64,000 bases of DNA from Priestia filamentosa (GCF_900177535.1 NZ_FXAJ01000006.1:124001-188000), one strand, 5' to 3'; counted from the stretch's first letter, positions 46,585 to 55,252 are shown. The notes: generated by a model from the sequence alone, not told the origin. A program made the numbers and translations.

Positions 46585-49500
46585 GATCTACCTTCTCTTT
46601 CGAGGATTGGAGCCTCTAACAAAAGTACGTTTGGAATATCTCGATTGAGATAACGCATAAGTTGATACCCAATACCAGCTAGCCCTGTAAATAAACCTTT
46701 TGCTCTAAAGCCTTTTGTTCCTTGTAATTTGAAGTGTCCATTATGATCACGATATGACAGTATATCATTTACTTTGCTCTCTAACATCTCGTGTAATGAA
46801 GGATCATTATAAGAATGACAAAGCTGAATTAATAATTCTACGTCCCCCATATTTCCATGACATAGGCAATCATCCTCTTTATTTTCAAAGAGATAGTCCA
46901 TTCCTTTGATTTCATCAACGCTATTTATACTTTCTTCAAGCTTCTGTTCAGTTGCTAGTCGACTTAATAAAATTCCAAGGCTTCCATGGCACCAAGCATT
47001 CTTTATCTTGCCTTCCTTATATCTCGGATCAAGCCAGCCTTTTTCACTTCTAGAGTAATACTTATCTTCATCCTCTATAATCTGCTTAATTCCCTTAACA
47101 TCTTTATCATCCATTAAAGATAAAGCATAGTACAAACTACTATCTCCATGTCCAAACCCCATATATTCCCCTTGTGGTGCCTTGTGAAGCTTTTGTAATA
47201 GCTGTTGAGCAAATTGCTTATAACTCTTAACTTCTGTTATTTCATATAAGTTCTTGAACACTGCAACTAGGCCTGTTTGACCTTGAATCCAATCTTGATT
47301 AACTTCCTCTGGTGAATTCTCCATCAAACTACCGGCAATCTCTTTTGCAACTTGTAAAGATTCAGTGTCATTATTTAATGAATAATCAACAAGAAGAGGG
47401 TAAATTAAACTTCCACTTCCTAAAAATGCTGACAGTGTACGTTCTGCATAAATTGTATACATAGTATTTTTAAGATATTGTTTTATTGTTTTATAATCAT
47501 TTCCTTCAGTCATATAATCCAATGCGGCAAAGAATAAGTAAATGCCTGGCAAACCGTCATACAATTGATTATTTAAAGGTTCAACAGTCCAATCTTGGGT
47601 CATTCTAATATCTAACCATGTTACCGTTTTAGAAGTATGATCTATAATGGCTTCCTCTAGTAACTCTCTTTCGATCTCCTTAATAACTTTTTCAATCTCG
47701 CTATTACTAAAGTTTCTACCTTTACGGCTCTCACTTTCTTTCAAGTGAAGATAACGGTCATACGTCCCCATTGCTGTTGAAATGTAAGCCACCTGTTGAT
47801 CAACTCTCTTATCATTCAGGTTGTTAATCTTTTGGAGAACTTTATTAAGTACATTACCTTCATAAATACCTTCTAGCTTCTCGGATTCATTTGTTACAAG
47901 ATGCTGCTCTGTTGTGATATTAAAGAATTGAGGAATGTCACCAACAAGCATCTCTTCATATTCAATTTTAGCAATCTCTTTATTTGTATATGGATAGGCC
48001 CATAAATTTTGAAGAACTTTCTCTCGCTCAGTCATATCTACCATACACGTAGGGTGATAAGAAAACTGAAGTAAATCTGTATAACGTTGCGTAGGGCGAA
48101 CTACGTTCCTTACTAAGGCACCGTTAAATAAGTGTTCTACTACTGTACTTAAATTTTCTTTATCCATAACACACATATTCAAAAACGTTTTAAAACCATC
48201 AATAATCTCATTTGTATAGTTATTGTAAGCTACTTCTTTTCCGTTTAATAAAGGTAAGTTTTTAGAGCCCTTAATATAGTGATCCTGATACTCAAAACGC
48301 ATCTCATCTGTCATTAGGTTTGTTGACTTTAATACTTTAAATGGAGCCTTTTGTACACCTCCACTTAAGGCACTAATATTAATGCCTTTTTCACCATTCT
48401 CAGATCTATCCTTTAAAATCTCAAACGGAACTAACCCAGTAACTGCAACAGAGTCCATCTGTTCTAATTTAGCTAGTACATTTGCATTCATTCCCATATG
48501 GATAGGTGGCGTTTGCTGAAAGAATGTTTCAATATCTATTAAGACCGGATTCACCCCTGATGCAATCAAGTTTTCGTAATGGAAATCGGTTCCTTTCAAT
48601 ATATAAGCAACAGCAATAAGTTGACCATAATTCTTATAGAAAGTACGGATTTCATCTTCAGTTCGACAAGAAGATTGATCTACAAACTCTTCAAACGTGT
48701 AATCATCTCTTAGAATGCGCTTTAGTGTATAAAGAGAACTTCCATATTTTTCATTAAAGTAAGAGAAAATCGTATTAATCTCTCTAGCATATAAAAGATT
48801 CTTTGGCTTATATACTAAATTTTTATCGTCACTGAATTGCACCAATAGGACTGTTTTTCCTTTATTATGAGAATCTCCAGCTGATAAATGGATTTTTGCT
48901 ACTTGCGTAGATTTGATTTTAAATATTTTTTGAATTTCTGTTTTCTCTTTTTCTAAATTTTTGATAAACATGCTCATGTTATCGATAAAGAAAATTGTTC
49001 GCTCAGTTACTAATCTTAATAAAGCAGGATACTCAATATAGAAGCTCTTTGTATTTTCTACATTGCTAAATCTTTTAGCTAAATAAGATTGAAATCTTTC
49101 TTCAGGAGTATCTCCCATAACCTCGTTTTCTTGCTTAAATGACTGAATATCAATTGCAAGAGTTTTACTCATAATACTCGTTACTTCATCACAATACCCT
49201 TGTAGAAGAGCAATTACAGCTTCTGTTGTAAAAGAATAAGATCTGTGATTATCTAACACTTTGAAGATGTTTTTCTTTACATATTGAATAAAGTAGCGAA
49301 TGGCATATGTAAAATCATATCCTAACTCCTCAATGTGTTCTTCTTCATAGGAATCAAATATACTATGATAAGTTTTATACCATTCTGTTTCCTTTAAATA
49401 TTCGTATAGAACGTCTCTATCCTGCTCTGTTATTACTTTAATGCCTCTTTGGAATGTATCTATTCCGTTATATTGCTTGCTCATCAACTCTTCTAAATCA

Positions 49501-49646
49501 CTATTTTTTAAAAGAGTTTTTCTATTTAACCAAGCTTCTAGTCGATCATTTTCATCATTATGAAATTCAATTAAATTCGCACGTTCTTCTATTGTTAATC
49601 CTAATACTAGGTTCTTATCATCTACTTTTTCCACAGTTTTTAACAT
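46581..49646 (-). CDS. cylM: Class II lanthipeptide synthetase (LanM/CylM type)
   Basis: The 1021-residue enzyme has an N-terminal dehydratase region of kinase-like fold (about 150-600, with AGDSHNKGKTVLLVQFSDD, GTDFHYENLIASGVNPVLIDIETFF and the catalytic segment KNLVYKPKN). The C-terminal LanC-like cyclase (about 670-1015) has zinc ligands Cys886 (NAWCHGS), Cys929 and His930 (LCHGN). It phosphorylates and eliminates Ser/Thr in the precursors, then closes thioether rings onto cysteines. One synthetase serves all three precursors, as CylM does in cytolysin biosynthesis (similar length, about 990). It begins 85 bp after the last precursor gene; the ATG at 49646 follows ATGAGAGGTATCTATAT. Confidence 0.94.
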   Translation of the reverse strand: MLKTVEKVDDKNLVLGLTIEERANLIEFHNDENDRLEAWLNRKTLLKNSDLEELMSKQYNGIDTFQRGIKVITEQDRDVLYEYLKETEWYKTYHSIFDSYEEEHIEELGYDFTYAIRYFIQYVKKNIFKVLDNHRSYSFTTEAVIALLQGYCDEVTSIMSKTLAIDIQSFKQENEVMGDTPEERFQSYLAKRFSNVENTKSFYIEYPALLRLVTERTIFFIDNMSMFIKNLEKEKTEIQKIFKIKSTQVAKIHLSAGDSHNKGKTVLLVQFSDDKNLVYKPKNLLYAREINTIFSYFNEKYGSSLYTLKRILRDDYTFEEFVDQSSCRTEDEIRTFYKNYGQLIAVAYILKGTDFHYENLIASGVNPVLIDIETFFQQTPPIHMGMNANVLAKLEQMDSVAVTGLVPFEILKDRSENGEKGINISALSGGVQKAPFKVLKSTNLMTDEMRFEYQDHYIKGSKNLPLLNGKEVAYNNYTNEIIDGFKTFLNMCVMDKENLSTVVEHLFNGALVRNVVRPTQRYTDLLQFSYHPTCMVDMTEREKVLQNLWAYPYTNKEIAKIEYEEMLVGDIPQFFNITTEQHLVTNESEKLEGIYEGNVLNKVLQKINNLNDKRVDQQVAYISTAMGTYDRYLHLKESESRKGRNFSNSEIEKVIKEIERELLEEAIIDHTSKTVTWLDIRMTQDWTVEPLNNQLYDGLPGIYLFFAALDYMTEGNDYKTIKQYLKNTMYTIYAERTLSAFLGSGSLIYPLLVDYSLNNDTESLQVAKEIAGSLMENSPEEVNQDWIQGQTGLVAVFKNLYEITEVKSYKQFAQQLLQKLHKAPQGEYMGFGHGDSSLYYALSLMDDKDVKGIKQIIEDEDKYYSRSEKGWLDPRYKEGKIKNAWCHGSLGILLSRLATEQKLEESINSVDEIKGMDYLFENKEDDCLCHGNMGDVELLIQLCHSYNDPSLHEMLESKVNDILSYRDHNGHFKLQGTKGFRAKGLFTGLAGIGYQLMRYLNRDIPNVLLLEAPILEREGRS

Positions 49647-49731
49647 ATATAGATACCTCTCATTGATAGATTAGAAGTATACTTTTTATTTGTATACTTC
49701 TAATCTGTTTGTTTTTGTATTTTAGGGTTAA

Positions 49732-49944
49732 TTAGCAACTTTTTAATGTCACTACCACTGTTACGCCTGTAAAGATTCCTCCACCAACATAACCGCATGC
49801 TGCTGAGCTTGCTGCTGCTGTTGCTGCTATTGCGCAAACTGGTGTTGTTTCAGCTTGAACGTCTCCGCTTCCTTGAATCATTTCCATTTCTTCTACTGTT
49901 AATTCTTCAAAACTTGGGCCTGCTGTATTCATATTTTTATTCAT
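49732..49944 (-). CDS. cylLL: Cytolysin large-subunit-type lanthipeptide precursor, copy 2
   Basis: This is a 70-residue precursor. The leader (PSFEELTVEEMEMIQ-GS) is followed by the hexapeptide GDVQAE and a 38-residue core beginning TTPVCAIAATAAASSAAC and ending VVVTLKSC. The core differs from enterococcal CylLL at only a few positions (Ile for Val7, Tyr for Trp20, Thr for Ser34, Ser for His37) with the same length and all Ser/Thr/Cys used for rings. Expected rings involve Cys5, Cys18 and Cys38 of the core. It differs from copy 1 by Asn4 (leader) and Thr66. Ribosome site GAGGAGAATTAAA before ATG. Confidence 0.93.
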   Translation of the reverse strand: MNKNMNTAGPSFEELTVEEMEMIQGSGDVQAETTPVCAIAATAAASSAACGYVGGGIFTGVTVVVTLKSC

Positions 49945-49974
49945 TTTAATTCTCCTCTTCTCTTTTTATTTTAA

Positions 49975-50187
49975 TTAACAACTTTTTAGTGAGACTACAA
50001 CTGTTACACCTGTAAAGATTCCTCCACCAACATAGCCGCATGCTGCTGAACTTGCTGCCGCTGTTGCTGCTATTGCACAAACTGGAGTTGTTTCAGCTTG
50101 AACGTCTCCGCTTCCTTGAATCATTTCCATTTCTTCTACTGTTAATTCCTCAAAACTTGGACCTGCTGTATTCATCTTTTTATTCAT
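49975..50187 (-). CDS. cylLL: Cytolysin large-subunit-type lanthipeptide precursor, copy 1
   Basis: Same design as copy 2: a 70-residue precursor with leader PSFEELTVEEMEMIQ-GS, hexapeptide GDVQAE and a 38-residue CylLL-like core ending VVVSLKSC. Ser66 here is the residue found in enterococcal CylLL, so this copy is the closer one. It differs from copy 2 by only two amino acids but by about 14 synonymous or other bases, so the duplication is not recent and both copies are kept under selection. It is the second precursor in transcription order, 51 bp after the small-subunit gene. Confidence 0.93.
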   Translation of the reverse strand: MNKKMNTAGPSFEELTVEEMEMIQGSGDVQAETTPVCAIAATAAASSAACGYVGGGIFTGVTVVVSLKSC

Positions 50188-50238
50188 TTTAATTCTCCTC
50201 TTCTTTTTTATTTTTTAGTTTTTATATTTTAGTTCTCG

Positions 50239-50400
50239 TTAGCAACCTGCCGCTGAAACTAACGCTCCTACACCTAAACCAATTGTGAAACATACGGGAG
50301 TTGTTTCAGCTTGAACATCTCCGCTTCCTTGGATTGTTTCCATTTCTTTTACTGTTAACTCTTCAAAACTTGGACCCGCATATGAATTGTTTTTTTCCAT
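50239..50400 (-). CDS. cylLS: Cytolysin small-subunit-type lanthipeptide precursor
   Basis: This 53-codon gene starts at ATG 50400 behind AACGAGGTGAATGAA. The leader (GPSFEELTVKEMETIQ-GS) and hexapeptide GDVQAE match the large-subunit precursors. The 21-residue core opens TTPVCFTIGLGVGAL and ends VSAAGC. It equals enterococcal CylLS except for four residues (Val4, Val16, Ala19, Gly20). Thr, Ser and Cys positions for the two expected rings are all kept. It is the first gene of the cluster, ahead of the large-subunit genes, whereas in Enterococcus the large subunit comes first. Confidence 0.93.
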   Translation of the reverse strand: MEKNNSYAGPSFEELTVKEMETIQGSGDVQAETTPVCFTIGLGVGALVSAAGC

Positions 50401-50422
50401 TTCATTCACCTCGTTATTTTTT

Positions 50423-50439
50423 TAGAACGTGTCGTTCTA
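50423..50439. promoter_or_regulatory. Inverted repeat before the lanthipeptide operon, candidate operator
   Basis: TAGAACG-TGT-CGTTCTA is a perfect 7+3+7 palindrome 23 bp upstream of the small-subunit start, just before its ribosome site. A likely -10 (TATAGT) lies further upstream on the minus strand. A regulator binding here would control the whole biosynthetic operon. No LytTR repeat as good as the one before agrB was found in this promoter. Confidence 0.55.
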
Positions 50440-50532
50440 TATCTAAACTATACAAGCATCTCCTTATTCTTTGTTTATTTAGTCATAAGACGTTAACTCT
50501 TGCTCTTAAACGATTATTCTCGAAATAAAAAA

Positions 50533-50556
50533 GACGTTTATGAATTCATAAACGTC
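50533..50556 (-). terminator. Perfect 24-base palindrome with T-run upstream of the lanthipeptide operon
   Basis: GACGTTTATGAA and TTCATAAACGTC form a perfect stem, followed on the minus strand by TTTTTTATTT. It insulates the lanthipeptide promoter from the aminotransferase gene. Confidence 0.8.
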
Positions 50557-50640
50557 CCCTTTTATCTATACCTATATATAGTTATTTATTTTTTACAAAA
50601 GAGTAGGATGTTTCCCAAGATTATTGAACCACTTAATTAA

Positions 50641-50677
50641 GAAAAAGCCCTTTCTCTTTATTTAGAAAAAGGACTCT
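50641..50677 (-). terminator. Terminator of the aminotransferase gene
   Basis: AGTCCTTT and AAAGGGCT on the minus strand form a stem with one G-U pair, followed by TTTTTC, 17 bp past the stop codon at 50694. Confidence 0.7.
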
Positions 50678-50693
50678 AGTTTAGAATATATTT

Positions 50694-51980
50694 TTATTTT
50701 TCTGCTAAAAGCTTCTCAACGCTCACGATTTGAACGCAAAGGCAGAAGATTTCAATTGCTTTTGATAGCTCTTCAAGAGATGGGAATGTTGGAGCAAGAC
50801 GAATATTGCGGTCTTTTGGATCTTTGCCATACGGATATGTTGCACCAGCTCCTGTTAATTTCACACCTGCTTCACCAGCTAGTTGAACAGTTTTCTTAGC
50901 GCATCCTTCTAATGTATTCAAGCTAATAAAATAACCACCATTAGGCTTTTTCCATGAAGCAATGCCTTTATCACCAAGTTCCTCACTTAACAGTTGGAGC
51001 ACTCTATCAAACTTTGGTTTAATAATGCTTGCATGTTTCTCCATGTGTGCTTTTAGATTGTCTGTATTCTTAAAGAACTTTACATGACGAAGCTGATTAA
51101 TTTTATCAGGACCAATTGTTTGAACAAACATTTGTGTGCGGAAGAAATCCAAGTTATTTTCACTTGCTGCCATCATAGCAACACCAGAACCTGGGAATGT
51201 CACTTTTGATGTTGAACTAAATATAATCACACGGTCAGGGTTTCCTGCTTCTTCACAAGCTGTGAAAATATTTTTAAGTTCATCTGGAGTATCTGTTAGA
51301 TGATGAATTGCATATGCATTATCCCAGAAAAGTCTAAAGTCTCTTGCTTTTGTTTTCATGTTTGCAAGTCTTTCTACAACTTCATTTGAGTACGTAATAC
51401 CATCAGGGTTACTATACTTTGGCACGCACCACATGCCTTTAATCGTTTCATCTTCTCCGACAAGCTTTTCAACTTGGTCCATGTCTGGTCCATCTTCTAG
51501 CATATCGATTACAATCATTTCGATATTGAATAGCTCACAAATAGCAAAATGACGGTCATATCCTGGACTTGGGCATAGGAATTTTACAGTCGGGAATTTA
51601 ATCCACGGAACTTCACTTCCATATACGCCGTGAAACATTGCTCTTGAAACTGTATCATGCATCATTGTTAGACTTGAATTTCCACCAATGATCACATTTT
51701 TAGGATTCACTTCAAGAATGCTTGCAAAAAATTCTTTTGCCTCAGGAATTCCCTCAAGACCTCCGTAGTTACGTGTATCGACTCCATCTGCTGTTTTCAA
51801 GTTGCTATTAGATGTTACAGTATCAAGCATTTCCAAAGAAAGATCAAGCTGTTCAGTACAAGGCTTTCCTCTAGACATATCTAGATTTAGATTTTGGCTT
51901 TTGTACTCTTCATATTTTTCTTTCAATTCTGTTTGTAATGCTTCTAATTCAGAAACTGCTAAACTATTAAAGTTACTCAA
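50694..51980 (-). CDS. Aspartate aminotransferase-like PLP enzyme (PF12897 type)
   Basis: The 428-residue enzyme has MSRGKPCTEQLDLSLEML near the N-terminus, NSSLTMMHDTVSRAM (PLP phosphate and aromatic ring contacts), FCVP-type segment WCVPKYSNPDGITYSNEV, LFWDNAYAIHHL with PLP-binding Asp and Tyr, and the Schiff-base Lys in FSSTSKVTFPGSGVAM. This is the separate subgroup of fold-I aminotransferases found in Firmicutes and Actinobacteria that acts on aspartate. It interconverts aspartate and oxaloacetate with 2-oxoglutarate/glutamate. It stands alone, ends in a terminator and is unrelated to the lanthipeptide genes. Confidence 0.85.
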   Translation of the reverse strand: MSNFNSLAVSELEALQTELKEKYEEYKSQNLNLDMSRGKPCTEQLDLSLEMLDTVTSNSNLKTADGVDTRNYGGLEGIPEAKEFFASILEVNPKNVIIGGNSSLTMMHDTVSRAMFHGVYGSEVPWIKFPTVKFLCPSPGYDRHFAICELFNIEMIVIDMLEDGPDMDQVEKLVGEDETIKGMWCVPKYSNPDGITYSNEVVERLANMKTKARDFRLFWDNAYAIHHLTDTPDELKNIFTACEEAGNPDRVIIFSSTSKVTFPGSGVAMMAASENNLDFFRTQMFVQTIGPDKINQLRHVKFFKNTDNLKAHMEKHASIIKPKFDRVLQLLSEELGDKGIASWKKPNGGYFISLNTLEGCAKKTVQLAGEAGVKLTGAGATYPYGKDPKDRNIRLAPTFPSLEELSKAIEIFCLCVQIVSVEKLLAEK

Positions 51981-52150
51981 GCTGATTGCCTCCTGTTTTG
52001 TGGTCTTCTATTAAGTTCACCTTTATACACTAATATACTATCAGATAATTTGCATTTTGTTTTATATAATCCTGTTTTTTTCAAGTAGAATACTTATATT
52101 TTTTCTCTATTTAGAATAATCCTCTACATTTAAGTTAATTATCCCCAAAA

Positions 52151-54841
52151 TCACTCTTCTTCCCTACATACTGATTGAAGATCAAGAAAGGTTACTACTT
52201 TTTCAATTGGTGATACATGTTCAGTACTCAATGATTTTGCTAGACGACAATCTACACTTTTCATAGCTTGTTCTCCAATATACCGAGCAAAAGCTGCATT
52301 TTCAAAGTGGGAATTACGATTCTCATATTTTTGAATGTAATAAGAAAGCAGAAAGTTATAAGCACTCGCATCAATGGTATATCCTTTTTTATATAGCAAT
52401 CTCTCACTAATCTCCATAAGCTCAAAAGGAGTATATTCTTGAAAGTGAAAATGCCTAGAAAAGAGACTATTCCAACGGGGATTTAGAAAGAAAAATTTCT
52501 TGATTTCTTCTTCAGATCCCGCAATAATCACAATAAATTTGCTTTCCTTATCTTTTAATTCTCTTAAAAGAACGTTAAGAGCTTCAAGTTCAATATTGTT
52601 TGGTGTTTCTTTATGTTCAAAGGAAGATATTTCGTCAATGAGAAGAATACCGCCCATTGCCTCATTCATTTTCTGCTTCATTTTTTCAGCTGTTGTATCA
52701 ATAGATAAGCTGCCAAGCTCTTCTCTGCTCACTTTTACGATGTGGCCCTTTTCTAATACACCCATTGTTTTATAGAGGTTCCCAAGCAGCCCTGCTATCG
52801 TATTTTTTCCTGTCCCAGAATTTCCATAAAAAACAGTATGCTCAGCCTTTAATTTAGTGTCTGGCCCGAACTTCTGGATATAATGAATCATTCTTTTAAT
52901 TTGTTCTTTTACATTATTCATACCAATTAAATTATCCAGCTCATTTAAAAACTTTTCAAATTTAAGAGATATTATCTCACTTTTCTCACCTATGATTTTT
53001 GTCTTGCTATCTTCTGAGATAATAATGTTATCCTTTTCGTTTGAATAAAGCCGACAATTCTCAATTGTTCCGCTTCCTTTCTCCGTTGCCCATATTCCCC
53101 AGTTTTTAGCATGATGAACATCACAGCTCCGAATAAGAGGATTTCCCTCACTCATAATCTTGACATTCTGATAACCGTTATGGTGAATCTGACAGTTTTC
53201 AATTAACCCTAAGCCGCCTTCTTTTACCCATACACCGTTCTGTTCAGCTTCATAAAGATGACAACCTTCGATAACAGGATTTGCTTTGTCTGCAATAGCA
53301 ACATTTGAGAAACGATGACGGTAAATTTCACAATCTATGAAAATTCCGAGTCCACTTTCTGTTACCCATACTCCATGCTGCTTGCCTTCATAAATTCTGC
53401 AGTTTTTAAAAATAGGGTTTGCACCTTGAGCAGCACCTGCATTGGTATACATATGTCCATAAATATGACAGCCTTCAATAATTCCGAGCCCTCTTTCTTC
53501 AACCCATACTCCACTTTCCTTCCCATTATAAATATGGCAGCTTCTTATAACAGGATCTCCTTCTGTCACAATCTTTACATTTGCAAAGATATTATTGTAA
53601 ATATAACTTTTTTCGATTACACCTCTCCCTTTCTCTTTGATCCATATACCGTTTTGAGCTCCATCGTATATGTGAGAAGCTCGTATAATAGGACTTCCTT
53701 CATGAGTAATACCAACGTTAGAATATGTATTACTATAAATTTTACAGTTTTCTATCGTCCCGTAACCTTTTAATGAGACCCATATACCGCTTTGCATACT
53801 TCTATAAATAGTACAGCCTTCAATAGATGGATCTCCTTCATGTGAAATGTCGATGTTAGAAGCTTTATTATTATAAATTTCACTATTTGAAAAAGATCCT
53901 TCTCCTTTTTTAGAGACCCACACGCCACAGCTTTCACCATCATAGATTTTGCAGCTCATTATCATTGGATTTCCGCTATTTGTCACGCCTACGTTTGGGT
54001 ATTTATTGCGATAAATCTCACAGTCCTGCAATGTTCCTTTTCCACCCTCCGTTACCCAAACCCCATTTTGACTGCTTTCGTAAATATGACATTTCCGAAC
54101 AATTGGATTCCCTTCGTGAACTATACAAACGTTTGAATAGGTGTTTCCGTATATGACACAGTCGTCAATAATTCCCTTTCCTCTTTCTGTAATCCATATA
54201 CCACTTTCTTTTCCGTCATAGATTTTGCAGCTTTTTATTAAAGGATCTCCCTCACTCCCAATCCACACATTTGCAAAATCATTATGATAGATCTCACAGT
54301 CTTCGATAATGCCCGATGCTTTCTTATCTATTAAGAGTCCGTTTTCTTTATTCGCATAGATTTTTCCTCGAATGATAATGGGAGTTGCCTCTTCTGTAAC
54401 AAACATGCCAATCCCTTGGACATCATGTATCAAACAGTTATTAATAATGGGCGCTGTATGCTTATTATAAATTCGTATACCTCCTCCAACGTCAGAACGC
54501 ACAATACAATCTTTAATATGAATCGATCCTGTTGGAATTTCGATTGCATAATAGTCATTAAGATTATCGTATTTTCCTCTTTGATGGATTGTTAGCCCTT
54601 TAATAGTAGCAAGCTCTGTTTGTACAATAATCGGTGATTCATGCTCACTGTAAATCAACACTTCTTGTGGTGCTCCTTTTCCAATAATCTCTACATTTCG
54701 ATCAATAATTAAACTCTCACGGTACATTCCAGGCTCTACTAAGATTTTCGCTCCATGTTCAGCATTTTTTAGTGCTTCTCCAATTGTTTTATATTTTGAA
54801 AATATCTTCTGTGAAACGGTTAACGTCTTCCTATTAAACAT
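52151..54841 (-). CDS. Parallel beta-helix repeat protein fused to a CbxX/SpoVK-type AAA+ ATPase
   Basis: The protein has 896 residues. About 1-620 is a right-handed beta helix built of some 24 turns of about 23 residues, which pair into units such as GDPVIRSCHIYNGKESGVWV and GLGIIEGCHIYGHMYTN. From about 628 to 896 there is an AAA+ ATPase like CbbX or SpoVK (LDNLIGMNNVKEQIKRMIHYIQ start), with Walker B ILLIDE (Asp736, Glu737) and a normal sensor region. Walker A reads GNSGTGKNT: Asn680 replaces the Mg2+-coordinating Thr after Lys679. No signal peptide, so it is cytosolic. Function unknown; a repeat scaffold that presents or senses a target of an ATP-driven remodeller is a plausible reading. 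Confidence 0.85.
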   Translation of the reverse strand: MFNRKTLTVSQKIFSKYKTIGEALKNAEHGAKILVEPGMYRESLIIDRNVEIIGKGAPQEVLIYSEHESPIIVQTELATIKGLTIHQRGKYDNLNDYYAIEIPTGSIHIKDCIVRSDVGGGIRIYNKHTAPIINNCLIHDVQGIGMFVTEEATPIIIRGKIYANKENGLLIDKKASGIIEDCEIYHNDFANVWIGSEGDPLIKSCKIYDGKESGIWITERGKGIIDDCVIYGNTYSNVCIVHEGNPIVRKCHIYESSQNGVWVTEGGKGTLQDCEIYRNKYPNVGVTNSGNPMIMSCKIYDGESCGVWVSKKGEGSFSNSEIYNNKASNIDISHEGDPSIEGCTIYRSMQSGIWVSLKGYGTIENCKIYSNTYSNVGITHEGSPIIRASHIYDGAQNGIWIKEKGRGVIEKSYIYNNIFANVKIVTEGDPVIRSCHIYNGKESGVWVEERGLGIIEGCHIYGHMYTNAGAAQGANPIFKNCRIYEGKQHGVWVTESGLGIFIDCEIYRHRFSNVAIADKANPVIEGCHLYEAEQNGVWVKEGGLGLIENCQIHHNGYQNVKIMSEGNPLIRSCDVHHAKNWGIWATEKGSGTIENCRLYSNEKDNIIISEDSKTKIIGEKSEIISLKFEKFLNELDNLIGMNNVKEQIKRMIHYIQKFGPDTKLKAEHTVFYGNSGTGKNTIAGLLGNLYKTMGVLEKGHIVKVSREELGSLSIDTTAEKMKQKMNEAMGGILLIDEISSFEHKETPNNIELEALNVLLRELKDKESKFIVIIAGSEEEIKKFFFLNPRWNSLFSRHFHFQEYTPFELMEISERLLYKKGYTIDASAYNFLLSYYIQKYENRNSHFENAAFARYIGEQAMKSVDCRLAKSLSTEHVSPIEKVVTFLDLQSVCREEE

Positions 54842-55000
54842 CTCTCACCATCCGTTCTTCTGCTCTGAATTTACTCACATTTTATCATGGTAAACAAATA
54901 ACAAACACTTTTTAATTTCAAATAAGTTCCATTTTTTATCGTAAGGAAACCTAAAGAATTCTGCCTCCTATAATATTACATGTAACTTTTTGAGATAGTA

Positions 55001-55029
55001 AAAAGGGACTCTTTTTAAGAATCCCTTTT
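55001..55029. terminator. Hairpin terminator
   Basis: AAAAGGGA and TCCCTTTT with flanking A and T runs form a short stem that fits a terminator on either strand. Confidence 0.6.
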
Positions 55030-55207
55030 ATACGAATATATGCTTTACATTTTTCTTCTATTACTTTTCAACAAAATGATAGCCCATATACTCGGGAACA
55101 ACTTAGATGAATCTATTCAAGATAAATTAGTCTTAATGCTTTTAGGTAACTTACTTTATCTCACTCTGCTTCTTAGTTAGGAACTATAAAAAATTCGAAT
55201 TAAAGAA

Positions 55208-55244
55208 AAAAACTCCATATGCTACTAAAAGCATAGGAGTTTTA
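55208..55244 (-). terminator. Terminator of the allantoinase operon
   Basis: AAAACTCC-AT-ATGCT pairs with AGCAT-AGGAGTTTT; T-run on the minus strand. It lies 9 bp past the allB stop codon. Confidence 0.8.
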
Positions 55245-55252
55245 AAAGACTA

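Larger units (their letters stand above)
49732..50217 (-). repeat. Tandem duplication of the large-subunit gene (243-bp unit)
   Basis: Each unit contains the 213-bp precursor gene plus its 30-bp upstream spacer with the ribosome site (TCTCCTCTTC on the plus strand in both). The unit starts are displaced by exactly 243 bp. About 14 base differences in the coding part give two amino-acid changes. Confidence 0.9.
54842..55252. other. Intergenic region with two terminators
   Basis: This 411-bp spacer has no recognised gene. It holds a hairpin at 55001-55029 (AAAAGGGA...TCCCTTTT) and the terminator of the allantoinase gene at 55208-55244. Confidence 0.5.

Noticed and set aside
50461..50520. LytTR-type repeat in the toxin promoter (TCGTTTAAG and ACGTCTTA on the minus strand)
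   Set aside because: The two halves match each other and the consensus poorly and are 20, not 21, bp apart.
38200..50700. Mobile-element origin of the lanthipeptide cluster
   Set aside because: Transfer is plausible from the similarity to enterococcal cytolysin, but no integrase, transposase, terminal repeat or tRNA target is visible in the window, so no element is called.
53315..53773. 152-codon plus-strand frame inside the beta-helix gene
   Set aside because: It is antisense to the strongly periodic repeat coding region; its length comes from the repeats lacking stops on that strand.
52980..54700. Regular DNA periodicity that could suggest a CRISPR or satellite array
   Set aside because: The period (about 69 and 138 bp) is codon-based and diverged, and matches beta-helix turns; there are no identical direct repeats with unique spacers.
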